10,163 nucleotides of DNA from Gammaproteobacteria bacterium (GTDB lineage: Bacteria > Pseudomonadota > Gammaproteobacteria > Steroidobacterales > Steroidobacteraceae). The stretch lies in the NCBI GenBank assembly GCA_003156695.1, contig PMHN01000376.1, positions 1 to 10,163 on the forward strand, given 5' to 3'. The translations under genes and the position numbers were made by a program. The notes beneath the pieces were generated by a model that had not been told where the DNA came from, did no database searches, and saw nothing but the letters and a program-made list of their open reading frames with translations. Below, in pieces: positions 1 to 6,472 of this stretch (position 1 is the first letter of the stretch; each line of letters starts with the position of its first letter).

Positions 1-297
1 GCGCATGGAGAAATCCTGCGCCATGCGCACCAGCGCGTCGTAGACCGACTGGTCGCCGTGCGGATGGTATTTGCCGATCACGTCGCCGACGACGCGCGCG
101 GATTTCTTGTAGGGCTTGTTCCAGTCGGTGCCGAGCTCGCGCATGGCGAACAGCACGCGCCGGTGCACGGGCTTCAGGCCGTCGCGGACGTCGGGGAGCG
201 CGCGCCCGACGATGACACTCATGGCGTAGTCGAGGTAGGAGCTGCGCATCTCCTCTTCGAGACTGACGGGCAGGACTTCGCGGGCGAATTCAGCCAT
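1..297 (-). CDS. gyrA: DNA gyrase subunit A, N-terminal fragment (cut by left window edge)
   Basis: GyrA is the DNA-cleaving subunit of type II topoisomerase gyrase (A2B2), which introduces negative supercoils in the cytoplasm. Only the first 99 codons are in the window; the frame stays open to base 1. The ATG (295-297) gives [20 protein letters not shown], aligned without gaps to E. coli GyrA numbering. Visible landmarks are the [18 protein letters not shown] stretch (residues 30-47) and the start of the quinolone-resistance region [10 protein letters not shown] (78-87), with Asp82 and Asp87 present. Position 83 is Gln instead of the Ser or Thr of many Gram-negatives. The catalytic Tyr (about 122) lies outside the window. 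The gene is divergent from ubiG, the order also known in E. coli. The start has no clear Shine-Dalgarno sequence. The identification is very secure. Confidence 0.97.
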   Translation of the reverse strand, partial: MAEFAREVLPVSLEEEMRSSYLDYAMSVIVGRALPDVRDGLKPVHRRVLFAMRELGTDWNKPYKKSARVVGDVIGKYHPHGDQSVYDALVRMAQDFSMR

Positions 298-324
298 TTA
301 CCGGGGGACCAGAGTTAAACACGA

Positions 325-333
325 AGTTTATCA
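325..333 (-). promoter_or_regulatory. Possible extended -10 element for gyrA
   Basis: On the minus strand the sequence reads TGA-TAAACT, an extended -10 (TGn plus a hexamer matching TATAAT at four of six positions) lying 27 bp upstream of the gyrA ATG. That would give a short leader of about 20 nt. I see no good -35 hexamer at the usual spacing, which an extended -10 can tolerate. This is one of the few AT-rich spots in the 127-bp gyrA-ubiG gap. It is inferred from pattern only. Confidence 0.3.
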
Positions 334-387
334 TGAAGCGCTGGCGTAACTGGCCGGCTTCAGGGGCGCGGGCGCTGCCCGTGCCGA

Positions 388-393
388 TATACT
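388..393 (+). promoter_or_regulatory. Possible -10 hexamer for the ubiG operon
   Basis: TATACT (five of six bases of TATAAT) sits 31 bp before the ubiG ATG, which would give a leader of about 25 nt. The region 17 bp upstream is GC-rich and shows no recognisable -35. A 6-bp inverted repeat, CTGCGG (392-397) and CCGCAG (413-418), flanks a run of seven T (402-408) just downstream. It could form a small hairpin in the leader, but the T run lies in the loop, so it is not a classic terminator. Support is weak. Confidence 0.25.
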
Positions 394-424
394 GCGGACA
401 GTTTTTTTACGACCGCAGCGTGCG

Positions 425-1144
425 ATGTCCAGCAGCCAGACCACCCCCGCCACCAACGCCGACCCGGACGAGTTGCGCAAGTTCGACGCGCTGGCGGCGC
501 GCTTCTGGGATCCGCAGGGGGAGTTTCGTCCGCTGCACCTCTTGAACCCGGTGCGCTTGCGGTTTATCGCCGGGCGCACGCGGCTCGCCGGCGCGCGGGT
601 GCTCGACGTCGGCTGCGGCGGTGGACTGCTCGCCGAGGCGCTGGCGCACGCCGGTGCGCACGTGACCGCGATTGATCTTGCCCCGGGCATGATCGAGGTC
701 GCGCGCCTGCATGCCGCAGAATCGCAGCTGAGCATCGACTACCGGGTCGCCGCCGCGGAGGAGCTGCGCAGCAGCGGCGCAGCCGCGTTCGACGTCATTA
801 CCTGCATGGAAATGCTCGAGCACGTGCCGGAACCGGCCCAGATGGTGGCAACGCTCACAGGCCTCACGCGCCCGGGCGGCAGCGTGTTCGTGTCGACTCT
901 CAACCGTAACCTCAAGTCGTTCCTGCTCGCCATCGTCGGCGCGGAGTACCTCCTGAAACTCATTCCGCGCGGTACGCACGAGTACGAAAAGTTCATTCGC
1001 CCGGCGGAGCTGGCGAGCTGGGGCAGGAGCGCCGGACTCGCCCTTAAGGATCTCGCCGGCATCGCGCTCAACCCCATCACCGGGCACGTCGCACTCACCG
1101 CCGACGTGGACGTCAACTATCTGGCGTACTTCGCACGACCGTGA
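425..1144 (+). CDS. ubiG: Ubiquinone biosynthesis O-methyltransferase UbiG
   Basis: SAM-dependent methyltransferase performing both O-methylations of ubiquinone synthesis (on the 2-polyprenyl-6-hydroxyphenol and the 3-demethylubiquinol intermediates), acting at the inner face of the membrane within the Ubi complex. The 239 residues match the family length. The N-terminus (FDALAARFWDPQGEFRPLH, about 20-38) is typical of UbiG. Motif I is VLDVGCGGGLLA (59-70), with acidic Asp84 for SAM ribose binding, followed by FDVITCMEMLEHV (122-134). The segment around 161-191 (RNLKSFLLAIVGAEYLLKL onward) corresponds to the UbiG-specific membrane-contact region. The ATG start has no obvious ribosome binding site. 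Its stop overlaps the GTG of rmuC (GTGA), so the two are probably translationally coupled. It is divergent from gyrA as in other gammaproteobacteria. Confidence 0.97.
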   Translation: MSSSQTTPATNADPDELRKFDALAARFWDPQGEFRPLHLLNPVRLRFIAGRTRLAGARVLDVGCGGGLLAEALAHAGAHVTAIDLAPGMIEVARLHAAESQLSIDYRVAAAEELRSSGAAAFDVITCMEMLEHVPEPAQMVATLTGLTRPGGSVFVSTLNRNLKSFLLAIVGAEYLLKLIPRGTHEYEKFIRPAELASWGRSAGLALKDLAGIALNPITGHVALTADVDVNYLAYFARP

Positions 1145-2469
1145 GTACCTTCGTGATTCTGACAGTCGCTCTCGCCTCGCTCCTGGCCGGGGCTGTCCTC
1201 GGCATGCTGGTGGGGCACATCCGTGCGGCGCGGCGCATCGAGGCGCTGCGGATCGAGCTCGCCGCCGCCCAGACCCGGCTGGAGGCGAGCGTGCTTGCGG
1301 ACCAGGACCGCATCGACCTGCTCGAGCAGTCCGAGACCCGGCTGCGGGTCGCATTTGATTCGATTGCCGGTGCGACGCTGCGCAGCAACAGCGAACTGTT
1401 CCTGCGGCTGGCCCGCGAAGCGCTCGGTCGCGACCAGGCGCTCGCCCAGGGCGCGCTCAAGGAGCGCGAGACGGCCATCGCGCAGCTGGTGGAGCCGCTG
1501 CGCAGCGCGCTGCAACGTACCGAGGAGCAGGTGCAGGCCATCGAGCGCGAGCGCCGCGACGCTTTCAGCGCCCTGCGCATCCAGATCGAGACACTCACGG
1601 GCGGCCAGGTGCAGCTGCAGAAAGAAACCCGCAACCTGGTCACCGCCCTGCGGCGCCCGGAAGTGCGCGGGCGCTGGGGGGAGATGACGCTGCGCCGGCT
1701 GGTGGAGCTCGCAGGCCTGAGTGAACACTGCGACTTCACCGAGCAGCCCCAGGTGGCGGGCGAGGAAGGCGCGCTGCGCCCCGACCTCGTCGTCCACATG
1801 CCCGAGGCGCGCGACCTCGTCATCGACGCCAAGACGCCGTTCGAGGCATATCTCACCGCGATCGATGCCGGCACCGATGAGGAGCGGCAACAGGCGCTGA
1901 AGCGTCACGCGCAGCAGGTCGAGGCGCGCGTGCGCGAGCTCGGCTCCAAGAACTACTGGGCGCAGTTCGCCCACAGCCCCGAGTTCGCGGTGTTGTTTCT
2001 CCCGGGCGACCAGTTCCTCTCCGCGGCGCTGGCCGAACGGCCGCAGCTGCTCGAGACCGCACTCGCGCACAACGTGATCATCGCCACGCCCTCGACACTC
2101 ATCGCACTCCTGAAGGCGGTGGCCTACGGCTGGCGCCAGTCGGCCGTAGCGCACAACGCCGCACTCATCCGTGACCTCGGCCAGGAGCTGTACCGGCGCC
2201 TCGGGAGCTTTACCGGCCATCTGGGACGCATGGGTCAGCGCCTCGGCTCGGCCGTGGAGGCCTACAACTCCGCGGTGGGGTCGCTGGAGCGCCAGGTGAT
2301 GCCGCAGGCGCGGCGCTTCACCGAGGTCGGTGTGACGGCAGACGCGCCGCTGCCGGAAATAGAGCAGGTCACGCAGCTGGTACGCACCACCGGCGCGCCC
2401 GCCGCAGTCGAATCCCCGGCGGTCCCGGAGCGCGATGCCGCACCGGGCGGCAATGCCCACAAGGCCTGA
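1141..2469 (+). CDS. rmuC: DNA recombination protein RmuC homologue
   Basis: RmuC limits inversions at short inverted repeats in E. coli and is thought to be a nuclease of the PD-(D/E)xK type; its biochemistry remains thin. The 442-residue product has an N-terminal membrane segment (about 3-24). A long alpha-helical, probably coiled-coil stretch follows (about 27-165). The conserved RmuC core comes next: RRPEVRGRWGEMTLRRLVEL (171-190), RPDLVVHMPEARDLVIDAK (213-231, with the D...IDAK nuclease-like signature), FLPGDQFLSAAL (286-297) and IATPSTLIALLKAVAYGW (314-331). The tail after about 400 is Pro/Ala-rich and disordered-looking. The GTG start overlaps the ubiG stop by 4 bp with no separate ribosome binding site, implying coupling. 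In Pseudomonas this place between ubiG and yciK is held by the phosphatase gene mupP, so its position here is notable. Confidence 0.95.
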   Translation: MSTFVILTVALASLLAGAVLGMLVGHIRAARRIEALRIELAAAQTRLEASVLADQDRIDLLEQSETRLRVAFDSIAGATLRSNSELFLRLAREALGRDQALAQGALKERETAIAQLVEPLRSALQRTEEQVQAIERERRDAFSALRIQIETLTGGQVQLQKETRNLVTALRRPEVRGRWGEMTLRRLVELAGLSEHCDFTEQPQVAGEEGALRPDLVVHMPEARDLVIDAKTPFEAYLTAIDAGTDEERQQALKRHAQQVEARVRELGSKNYWAQFAHSPEFAVLFLPGDQFLSAALAERPQLLETALAHNVIIATPSTLIALLKAVAYGWRQSAVAHNAALIRDLGQELYRRLGSFTGHLGRMGQRLGSAVEAYNSAVGSLERQVMPQARRFTEVGVTADAPLPEIEQVTQLVRTTGAPAAVESPAVPERDAAPGGNAHKA

Positions 2470-3328
2470 GCTGCCGCCCACGCGCGCGCTCGTGTGGCTC
2501 TACACTCCGGCGGCGCAGCGCCCGGTATTTGCGGCTCTGTGCGCTATCGAAGCGCAAGTCACCGCGAGCATCAACTCGAGGCTCGATCACGAGCTCGCGC
2601 ATGCACGGCTCGGGTGGTGGCGCGAGGAATGTGCGCGGGCGGCGCAGGGAAAACCGACCCACCCGCTCACCCAGACCCTCGCCGCGAGCTTCTCGGCCTG
2701 CGGCCTCACGGTGCCCACCGGACTCTCGGGATTCGTTGACACCGCCACCTGGGATCTTGCCGCCGCGACCTGTGAGACACGTGCGCAGCTCGCCGCGTAC
2801 TGCGAACGCTGGGCGGACGCCATGATCACGCCCATCGCGCAGCTCGCCGCCGCCGTCGACGCGCCCGCGCGTGCCGCCCTGACGTCAGCCGCCCTCGCGC
2901 CCAGCAGGAAGCTCGGCGCGGCGCTGCGCGAAATTGACCTGCTCGCGAACCTCGCAGGCGACGCCGCGCTCGGACGCGTGCGCGTGGCGCTGGCGGATCT
3001 TGCCGCCGCGCACACACTCCCGGAACAGCTCGCGCAACCACCGTGGCCGGAGCCGCTCGCAGCGCAGCTGCGCACCCGTCTGCAACTGCTGCGCGCCGAG
3101 CTTGCGGCCGGTGTCGGCGAGCTGCCGCGGCAGCTGCAGCCGGCCCTGCGGGGAGTACTGGTGTGGGCGCGGCTCGCGGCCGCGCAGTCGCTGCGCTGCG
3201 AACGCGCCTTGCCTCGGGCGCTCGAGACGCGCGACCATCATCGGCCAATGGATTCCTGGTGGGCATGGAACGCCGCACGGCGCGCCGCCGCCGGACGTTT
3301 TGCACTTGCAGGAGACTCGCGAGCTTGA
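2453..3328 (+). CDS. Squalene/phytoene synthase family protein, probably non-catalytic
   Basis: A 291-residue all-helical protein with clear marks of the squalene/phytoene synthase fold. These are ARLGWWREECARAAQGKPTH (51-70, the family's A-x-L-x-W-W-R-E-E block with G-x-P-x-H-P), ETRAQLAAYCERWAD (108-122) and LGAALREIDLLANLAGDAAL (154-173), aligned to the usual LGxALQLTNILRDVxEDAxxGR block. Both Asp-rich Mg-diphosphate sites look lost. The first has E33-A-Q-V where DDxxD is expected. In the second, the leading Asp is Asn (N166) and only D170 remains. This resembles the non-enzymatic branch containing the complex I assembly factor NDUFAF6, so carotenoid or hopanoid synthesis is unlikely. The start is uncertain: ATG 2453 (17-bp overlap with rmuC) or ATG 2435 (35-bp overlap, GGAG 4 nt upstream). 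Its stop overlaps the yciK TTG. The fold assignment is fairly sure; the function is unknown. Confidence 0.85.
   Translation: MPTRPELPPTRALVWLYTPAAQRPVFAALCAIEAQVTASINSRLDHELAHARLGWWREECARAAQGKPTHPLTQTLAASFSACGLTVPTGLSGFVDTATWDLAAATCETRAQLAAYCERWADAMITPIAQLAAAVDAPARAALTSAALAPSRKLGAALREIDLLANLAGDAALGRVRVALADLAAAHTLPEQLAQPPWPEPLAAQLRTRLQLLRAELAAGVGELPRQLQPALRGVLVWARLAAAQSLRCERALPRALETRDHHRPMDSWWAWNAARRAAAGRFALAGDSRA
3310..3314 (+). promoter_or_regulatory. Ribosome binding site fixing the yciK TTG start
   Basis: AGGAG lies 10 nt before the TTG at 3325, inside the 3' end of the preceding gene. It supports TTG 3325 as the true start of the SDR, rather than an in-frame ATG at 3265 that would add a basic, family-unlike leader encoded within the upstream gene. 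Confidence 0.6.
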
Positions 3329-4092
3329 ACGGCCCATTTGATCCGCGCAGCCACGCCGCCCGTGCCGATGAACTCGCCGGCCGTGTCATCGCCATCACCG
3401 GCGCAAGCAGCGGCATCGGCCGCGCCGTGGCGCTCGCCTGCGCGCAGCACGCCGCCGAGGTGGTGCTCATCGGGCGCAATACGCAGAAACTCGAGGCGGT
3501 GCACGCCGAGATTGCCGCCCGCGGCGGCCCGGAGGCGAGCATTGCCGTGCTCGACCTGGAGAAGGCGCTGGCGCGCGACTACGACGGGCTCGCCGAGGCA
3601 CTGCTGGCGCGCTACGGCCGTCTCGACGGACTGCTGCATAACGCCGGGGTGCTGGGCACCCTCACGCCGATCGAACACTACGACGTGCCGACGTGGTGCC
3701 GCGTGCTGCACGTCAATCTCACCGCGGCCTTCGCATTGACCCAGGTGCTGCTGCCGCTCCTCAAAGTCTCGCGCGACGCCTCAGTCCTGTTCACGACCAG
3801 CAATGTGGGGCGGCGCGGACGCGCCTACTGGGGCGCCTATGCCGTGTCCAAATTTGGCATCGAGGGGCTGACGCAGACTCTGGCGGCGGAGCTTGAGACT
3901 GTTGGGACAGTGCGCGTCAATGCCTTGAATCCCGGACGGGCGCGCACGCGCATGCGACGCCAGGCTTTTCCAGCCGAGGAGCTCGACTCGCTGCCGCTGC
4001 CTGAAACATTGACGAGTCCGTATCTTGCGCTCCTCGGGCCCGCCGCGCGCGGCGTCACGGGGATGAGCTTCGACTGTCAGCCATCGCGGTGA
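3325..4092 (+). CDS. yciK: YciK-type short-chain dehydrogenase/reductase
   Basis: Classical SDR oxidoreductase of the YciK group, using NAD(P)(H). Its physiological substrate is not established. With the TTG start the product has 255 residues, close to the 252 of E. coli YciK. Cofactor motif TGASSGIG is at 25-32, with the GRN after strand 2 (50-52). HNAG is at 105-108, catalytic Ser159, and Y172-xxx-K176 in the block GAYAVSKFGIEGL. YciK-specific stretches include LHNAGVLG, the VGRRGRAYWGAYA region (161-173) and the C-terminal TGMSFDCQPSR. The TTG start overlaps the previous stop (TTGA) and has an AGGAG upstream. The 3' end overlaps the convergent rluB-like gene by 38 bp. Linkage of yciK with ubiG is known in Pseudomonas, and linkage with rluB and yciO in E. 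coli; this window joins both contexts. Confidence 0.93.
   Translation: MNGPFDPRSHAARADELAGRVIAITGASSGIGRAVALACAQHAAEVVLIGRNTQKLEAVHAEIAARGGPEASIAVLDLEKALARDYDGLAEALLARYGRLDGLLHNAGVLGTLTPIEHYDVPTWCRVLHVNLTAAFALTQVLLPLLKVSRDASVLFTTSNVGRRGRAYWGAYAVSKFGIEGLTQTLAAELETVGTVRVNALNPGRARTRMRRQAFPAEELDSLPLPETLTSPYLALLGPAARGVTGMSFDCQPSR
4041..4054. repeat. 14-bp perfect palindrome next to the convergent gene ends
   Basis: CGCCGCGCGCGGCG is a perfect inverted repeat in the last codons of yciK, directly downstream (on the minus strand) of the rluB-like stop at 4055-4057. It could fold into a strong hairpin in either transcript and act as a pause or RNA-end stabiliser. No T tract follows on either strand, so it is not a standard intrinsic terminator. 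In DNA this rich in GC it may also be chance, since it encodes part of a Gly-Pro-Ala-Ala-Arg-Gly stretch. Confidence 0.3.
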
Positions 4093-4816
4093 GCGCCTGG
4101 GTTTGCTCGCGCGTGAGCTCGCGAAATTGGCCGCGCGCAATATTGCGCGCCAGTGTCAGAGGACCAAAACGCGTGCGCAGCACGCGGCTAACGAGGGCCG
4201 CCTGACGCTCGAAGAGCTGGCGCACATCCTTGCCGCTGCCGCCGCGCGCGGTGACTGAGTACCAGCGATTGGCGCCCTCGCCGCCCGCGCTCTCGCAGCT
4301 CTCCACCGCGAGCGCCGTGCCGCGATCAAGGACCCCGCTCAAGATCCCCTGCAGTTGTACTTCGCTGAGCTCGCCGCGCACCCGCACGCTGAATTCGCTC
4401 GCGACGTGCCGTGCGGCTCGCTGCAACTTCACCGCGAGCTCGCCGTCGGAAGTGAGGAGCTCAAGCCCGCCGTCACTGCGCGGCATGGGGCTGACCGCAA
4501 TAAAGCGGCGTCCCGCGCGGGCAGGCAGCCGGCTCATGAGGGCCGCTGCACCCGGGTCCTCGTGCGGACGCCCGAGCGGTTCTCCGGGTGAGCGATGACA
4601 CAGGAACACCACGAGTTCAGGTGCCTCGTGGCGGCGCACGACGCGGCCGTCGAGGCGCACCTCATCATTGGGTGCCACGCGCAACCCGAGCGTTGCCTGA
4701 GTCCCATTGACGCTTAAGCGTCCGGCGCGGATCCACGCCTCCGCCTCGCGCCGCGAGGCAAGTCCGAGCTGTGCCAAAACCTTTTGCAGACGTTCGGCCG
4801 GTTCACCGTGCCGCAC
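4055..4816 (-). CDS. rluB: RluB/RsuA-family rRNA pseudouridine synthase homologue with altered active-site motif
   Basis: RluB converts U2605 of 23S rRNA to pseudouridine. The S4 RNA-binding domain is clear (ERLQKVLAQLGLASRREAEA onward, about 8-60). The catalytic domain keeps LLTSDGELA (120-128), GGEGANRWYSVTA and SGKDVRQLFERQ, matching the RluB blocks ending in EGRNREVRRLWEA. The signature loop is abnormal: where E. coli has GRLDVNTCGLLL, this protein has SPMPRSDGGLEL (109-120), so ungapped alignment puts Pro112 at the catalytic Asp; an Asp lies three residues later (115). It may be inactive, use the displaced Asp, or belong to a divergent subfamily. The 253 residues run a little shorter than E. 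coli RluB, lacking its basic tail. GTG 4816 has AAGAG upstream; a TTG at 4831, 5 bp after the scpB stop, is the alternative. Position after scpB is the usual one for rluB. Confidence 0.85.
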   Translation of the reverse strand: MRHGEPAERLQKVLAQLGLASRREAEAWIRAGRLSVNGTQATLGLRVAPNDEVRLDGRVVRRHEAPELVVFLCHRSPGEPLGRPHEDPGAAALMSRLPARAGRRFIAVSPMPRSDGGLELLTSDGELAVKLQRAARHVASEFSVRVRGELSEVQLQGILSGVLDRGTALAVESCESAGGEGANRWYSVTARGGSGKDVRQLFERQAALVSRVLRTRFGPLTLARNIARGQFRELTREQTQALTAMADSRSSSP

Positions 4817-4836
4817 AGCACTCTTGCGCAATGCGA

Positions 4837-5538
4837 TCAGGAGTCCAAGCGCGGGCCGGAGGCGACGAGTTCACTCGCGGTGGCTGAGGATTCCGGGTGC
4901 TCTTCGTCCTCGGCGCTGTCCTCATCGGCGAACGGCGCCATGCCGCCATCCGCGGCTTCGCCTGATTTGGCGTGCGCATCCTCACCCAGATCGAGCTGCA
5001 GATTCACATCCGCCATCGCCGTCAGATGCGCAAGCGGCGGCAGCTCATCGAGCGTCTTTAAGCCAAAGTAATCGAGGAATTCGCGCGTCGTGCCCAAAAG
5101 CTCCGGGTGGCCGGGTACGTCGCGCTGGCCGACGACTAGCACCCAATTGCGCTCGAGCAGGGTCTTCACGATATTGGGATTCACGGCGACGCCGCGCACC
5201 GCCTCGATTTCCGCGCGGGTGATCGGCTGTCGATAGGCAATGAGCGCGAGCGTTTCAAGGAGAGCCCGCGAGAATCGCGGCGGCCGTTCGGGCCACAGGC
5301 GCGAGATCTCGCTCGCCAGCGCCCCGCGCACCTGCACACGAAAGCCGCTCGCCGTCTCCTTCAGCTCGATGCCACGCCCGGCGTACTCGAGCGCGAGCCG
5401 CTCGAGCGCTGCGCGCAGTTCCTGCGACGCGGGGGCCTGGCCCTCGTCGAACAGCCGGCTCAACTCGCTCAGGGGCACCGGGGCGCCCGCGGCCAGCAGC
5501 GCCGCTTCAATCAGGTTCCTGAGATGTGTCTCGTTCAT
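4837..5538 (-). CDS. scpB: Segregation and condensation protein B
   Basis: ScpB is a winged-helix (kite) dimer that binds ScpA and helps load the Smc-ScpAB condensin for chromosome segregation. The 233-residue product shows paired winged-helix domains. The N-terminal one is at about 5-80. The second is marked by SRALLETLALIAYRQPITRA (90-109), the conserved RGV, and WVLVVGQRDVPGHPELLGTT (132-151), followed by FLDYFGLKTLDELPPL (154-169). After about 180 the protein becomes a strongly acidic, Ser/Ala-rich tail (EDSAEDEEHPESS near 206-218) that looks disordered. The ATG lies 8 bp after the scpA stop with GAGGG about 5 nt upstream, so translation is probably coupled. The complex partner scpA is directly upstream; smc is not in the window. 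Confidence 0.96.
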   Translation of the reverse strand: MNETHLRNLIEAALLAAGAPVPLSELSRLFDEGQAPASQELRAALERLALEYAGRGIELKETASGFRVQVRGALASEISRLWPERPPRFSRALLETLALIAYRQPITRAEIEAVRGVAVNPNIVKTLLERNWVLVVGQRDVPGHPELLGTTREFLDYFGLKTLDELPPLAHLTAMADVNLQLDLGEDAHAKSGEAADGGMAPFADEDSAEDEEHPESSATASELVASGPRLDS

Positions 5539-5546
5539 GTCGGCCC

Positions 5547-6455
5547 TCAGGCGGTCGGCGGTACGGTGGGAGTGTTGTCGGCGACCACGTGCAGCGTGCG
5601 GCCGGCGGGCGCGGCGCGCACGTGCAGCGGCGCGTAGGCTTCGGCCTGCACGATGTCGATCAGGCCTTCGCGCATGAGTTCCAGGATCGCCACGAAGGTG
5701 ACGGTGACGCCCATGCGGCCTTCCTCGGGGCGAAACAGCTGCATGAACGGCACGAAGCCGGCGGTGCCCAGGGCGGCGAGAATGTCGCTCATGCGCTCGC
5801 CCACCGACAGCCGTTCACGCTCGATGTGATGGTGGGCGAACATCTGTGAGCGCGCCACCACCTCCTTGAATGCGATCAGCATCTCCTGCAGCGTGACCTG
5901 CGGCAGCGCGCGCACGACCTGCCGCTCCTTGAGCTCCGCGTACGTCGGCCACACGTCGCGCTCGAGGCGCGGCAGCTCATTGATCTCCTCGGCGGCACGC
6001 TTGAAGCGCTCGTACTCCTGCAGGCGCCGCACGAGCTCGGCGCGCGGATCCTCATCACCGTCAGTGCCGGGCAGTGCCGGGCGCGGCAGCAGCATGCGCG
6101 ACTTGATCTCCGCCAGCGTCGCGGCCATCACCAGGTACTCCCCCGCCAGCTCCAGCTGCAGCCCCTGCATGAGCTCGATGTACTGCATGTACTGGCGCGT
6201 GATCTCCGCCAGCGGAATATCCAGGATGTCGAGGTTGCGCCGCCGGATGAGGTACAGGAGCAGATCGAGCGGCCCCTCAAAAGCCTCGAGGAACACCTCG
6301 AGTGCCTGCGGCGGAATGTACAGATCGTGCGGCAGCTGCGAGTACGGCTCGCCGTTCACCATGGCGAACGGCATTTCGACCTGCTCGGGTTGCGCCTCCG
6401 CAGGCGGCGACGCCGGCGGGGAGTTGCAGACCACGATCGAAAGTGTAGGTTTCAT
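5547..6455 (-). CDS. scpA: Segregation and condensation protein A
   Basis: ScpA is the kleisin of bacterial condensin; it bridges the Smc heads and binds the ScpB dimer. The 302-residue product has the Smc-neck-binding N-terminal block FEGPLDLLLYLIRRRNLDIL (59-78), the helix LAGEYLVMAATLAEIKSRML (103-122), a charged linker with the ScpB-binding region, and a C-terminal winged helix (VTFVAILELMREGLIDIVQA, about 260-280). The first 50 residues precede the domain and are Pro/Ala/Glu-rich. ATG 6455, 17 bp after the trpS stop, is used here, but Met28 (6374), with an AGGT upstream, is a credible shorter start. Having ScpAB instead of MukBEF separates this organism from enterobacteria, Vibrio and Pasteurella. 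Confidence 0.96.
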   Translation of the reverse strand: MKPTLSIVVCNSPPASPPAEAQPEQVEMPFAMVNGEPYSQLPHDLYIPPQALEVFLEAFEGPLDLLLYLIRRRNLDILDIPLAEITRQYMQYIELMQGLQLELAGEYLVMAATLAEIKSRMLLPRPALPGTDGDEDPRAELVRRLQEYERFKRAAEEINELPRLERDVWPTYAELKERQVVRALPQVTLQEMLIAFKEVVARSQMFAHHHIERERLSVGERMSDILAALGTAGFVPFMQLFRPEEGRMGVTVTFVAILELMREGLIDIVQAEAYAPLHVRAAPAGRTLHVVADNTPTVPPTA

Positions 6456-6472
6456 GGGGCCACCGCAAGCTT

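Noticed and set aside
407..1354. Minus-strand open frame (315 codons) across ubiG and the start of rmuC
   Set aside because: Crosses two confidently identified genes in antisense, with no motif of its own.
1117..2481. Long minus-strand open frame (454 codons) opposite rmuC
   Set aside because: It is antisense to a well-recognised RmuC, is composition-driven (Arg/Gly/Ala/Leu rich) and has no domain motif. Long antisense frames are expected at this GC content.
3043..3324. Upstream extension of the yciK reading frame to 349 residues
   Set aside because: The extension lies wholly within the preceding gene in another frame, is Arg/Ala-rich and unlike YciK. The TTG at 3325 with AGGAG gives the normal family length.
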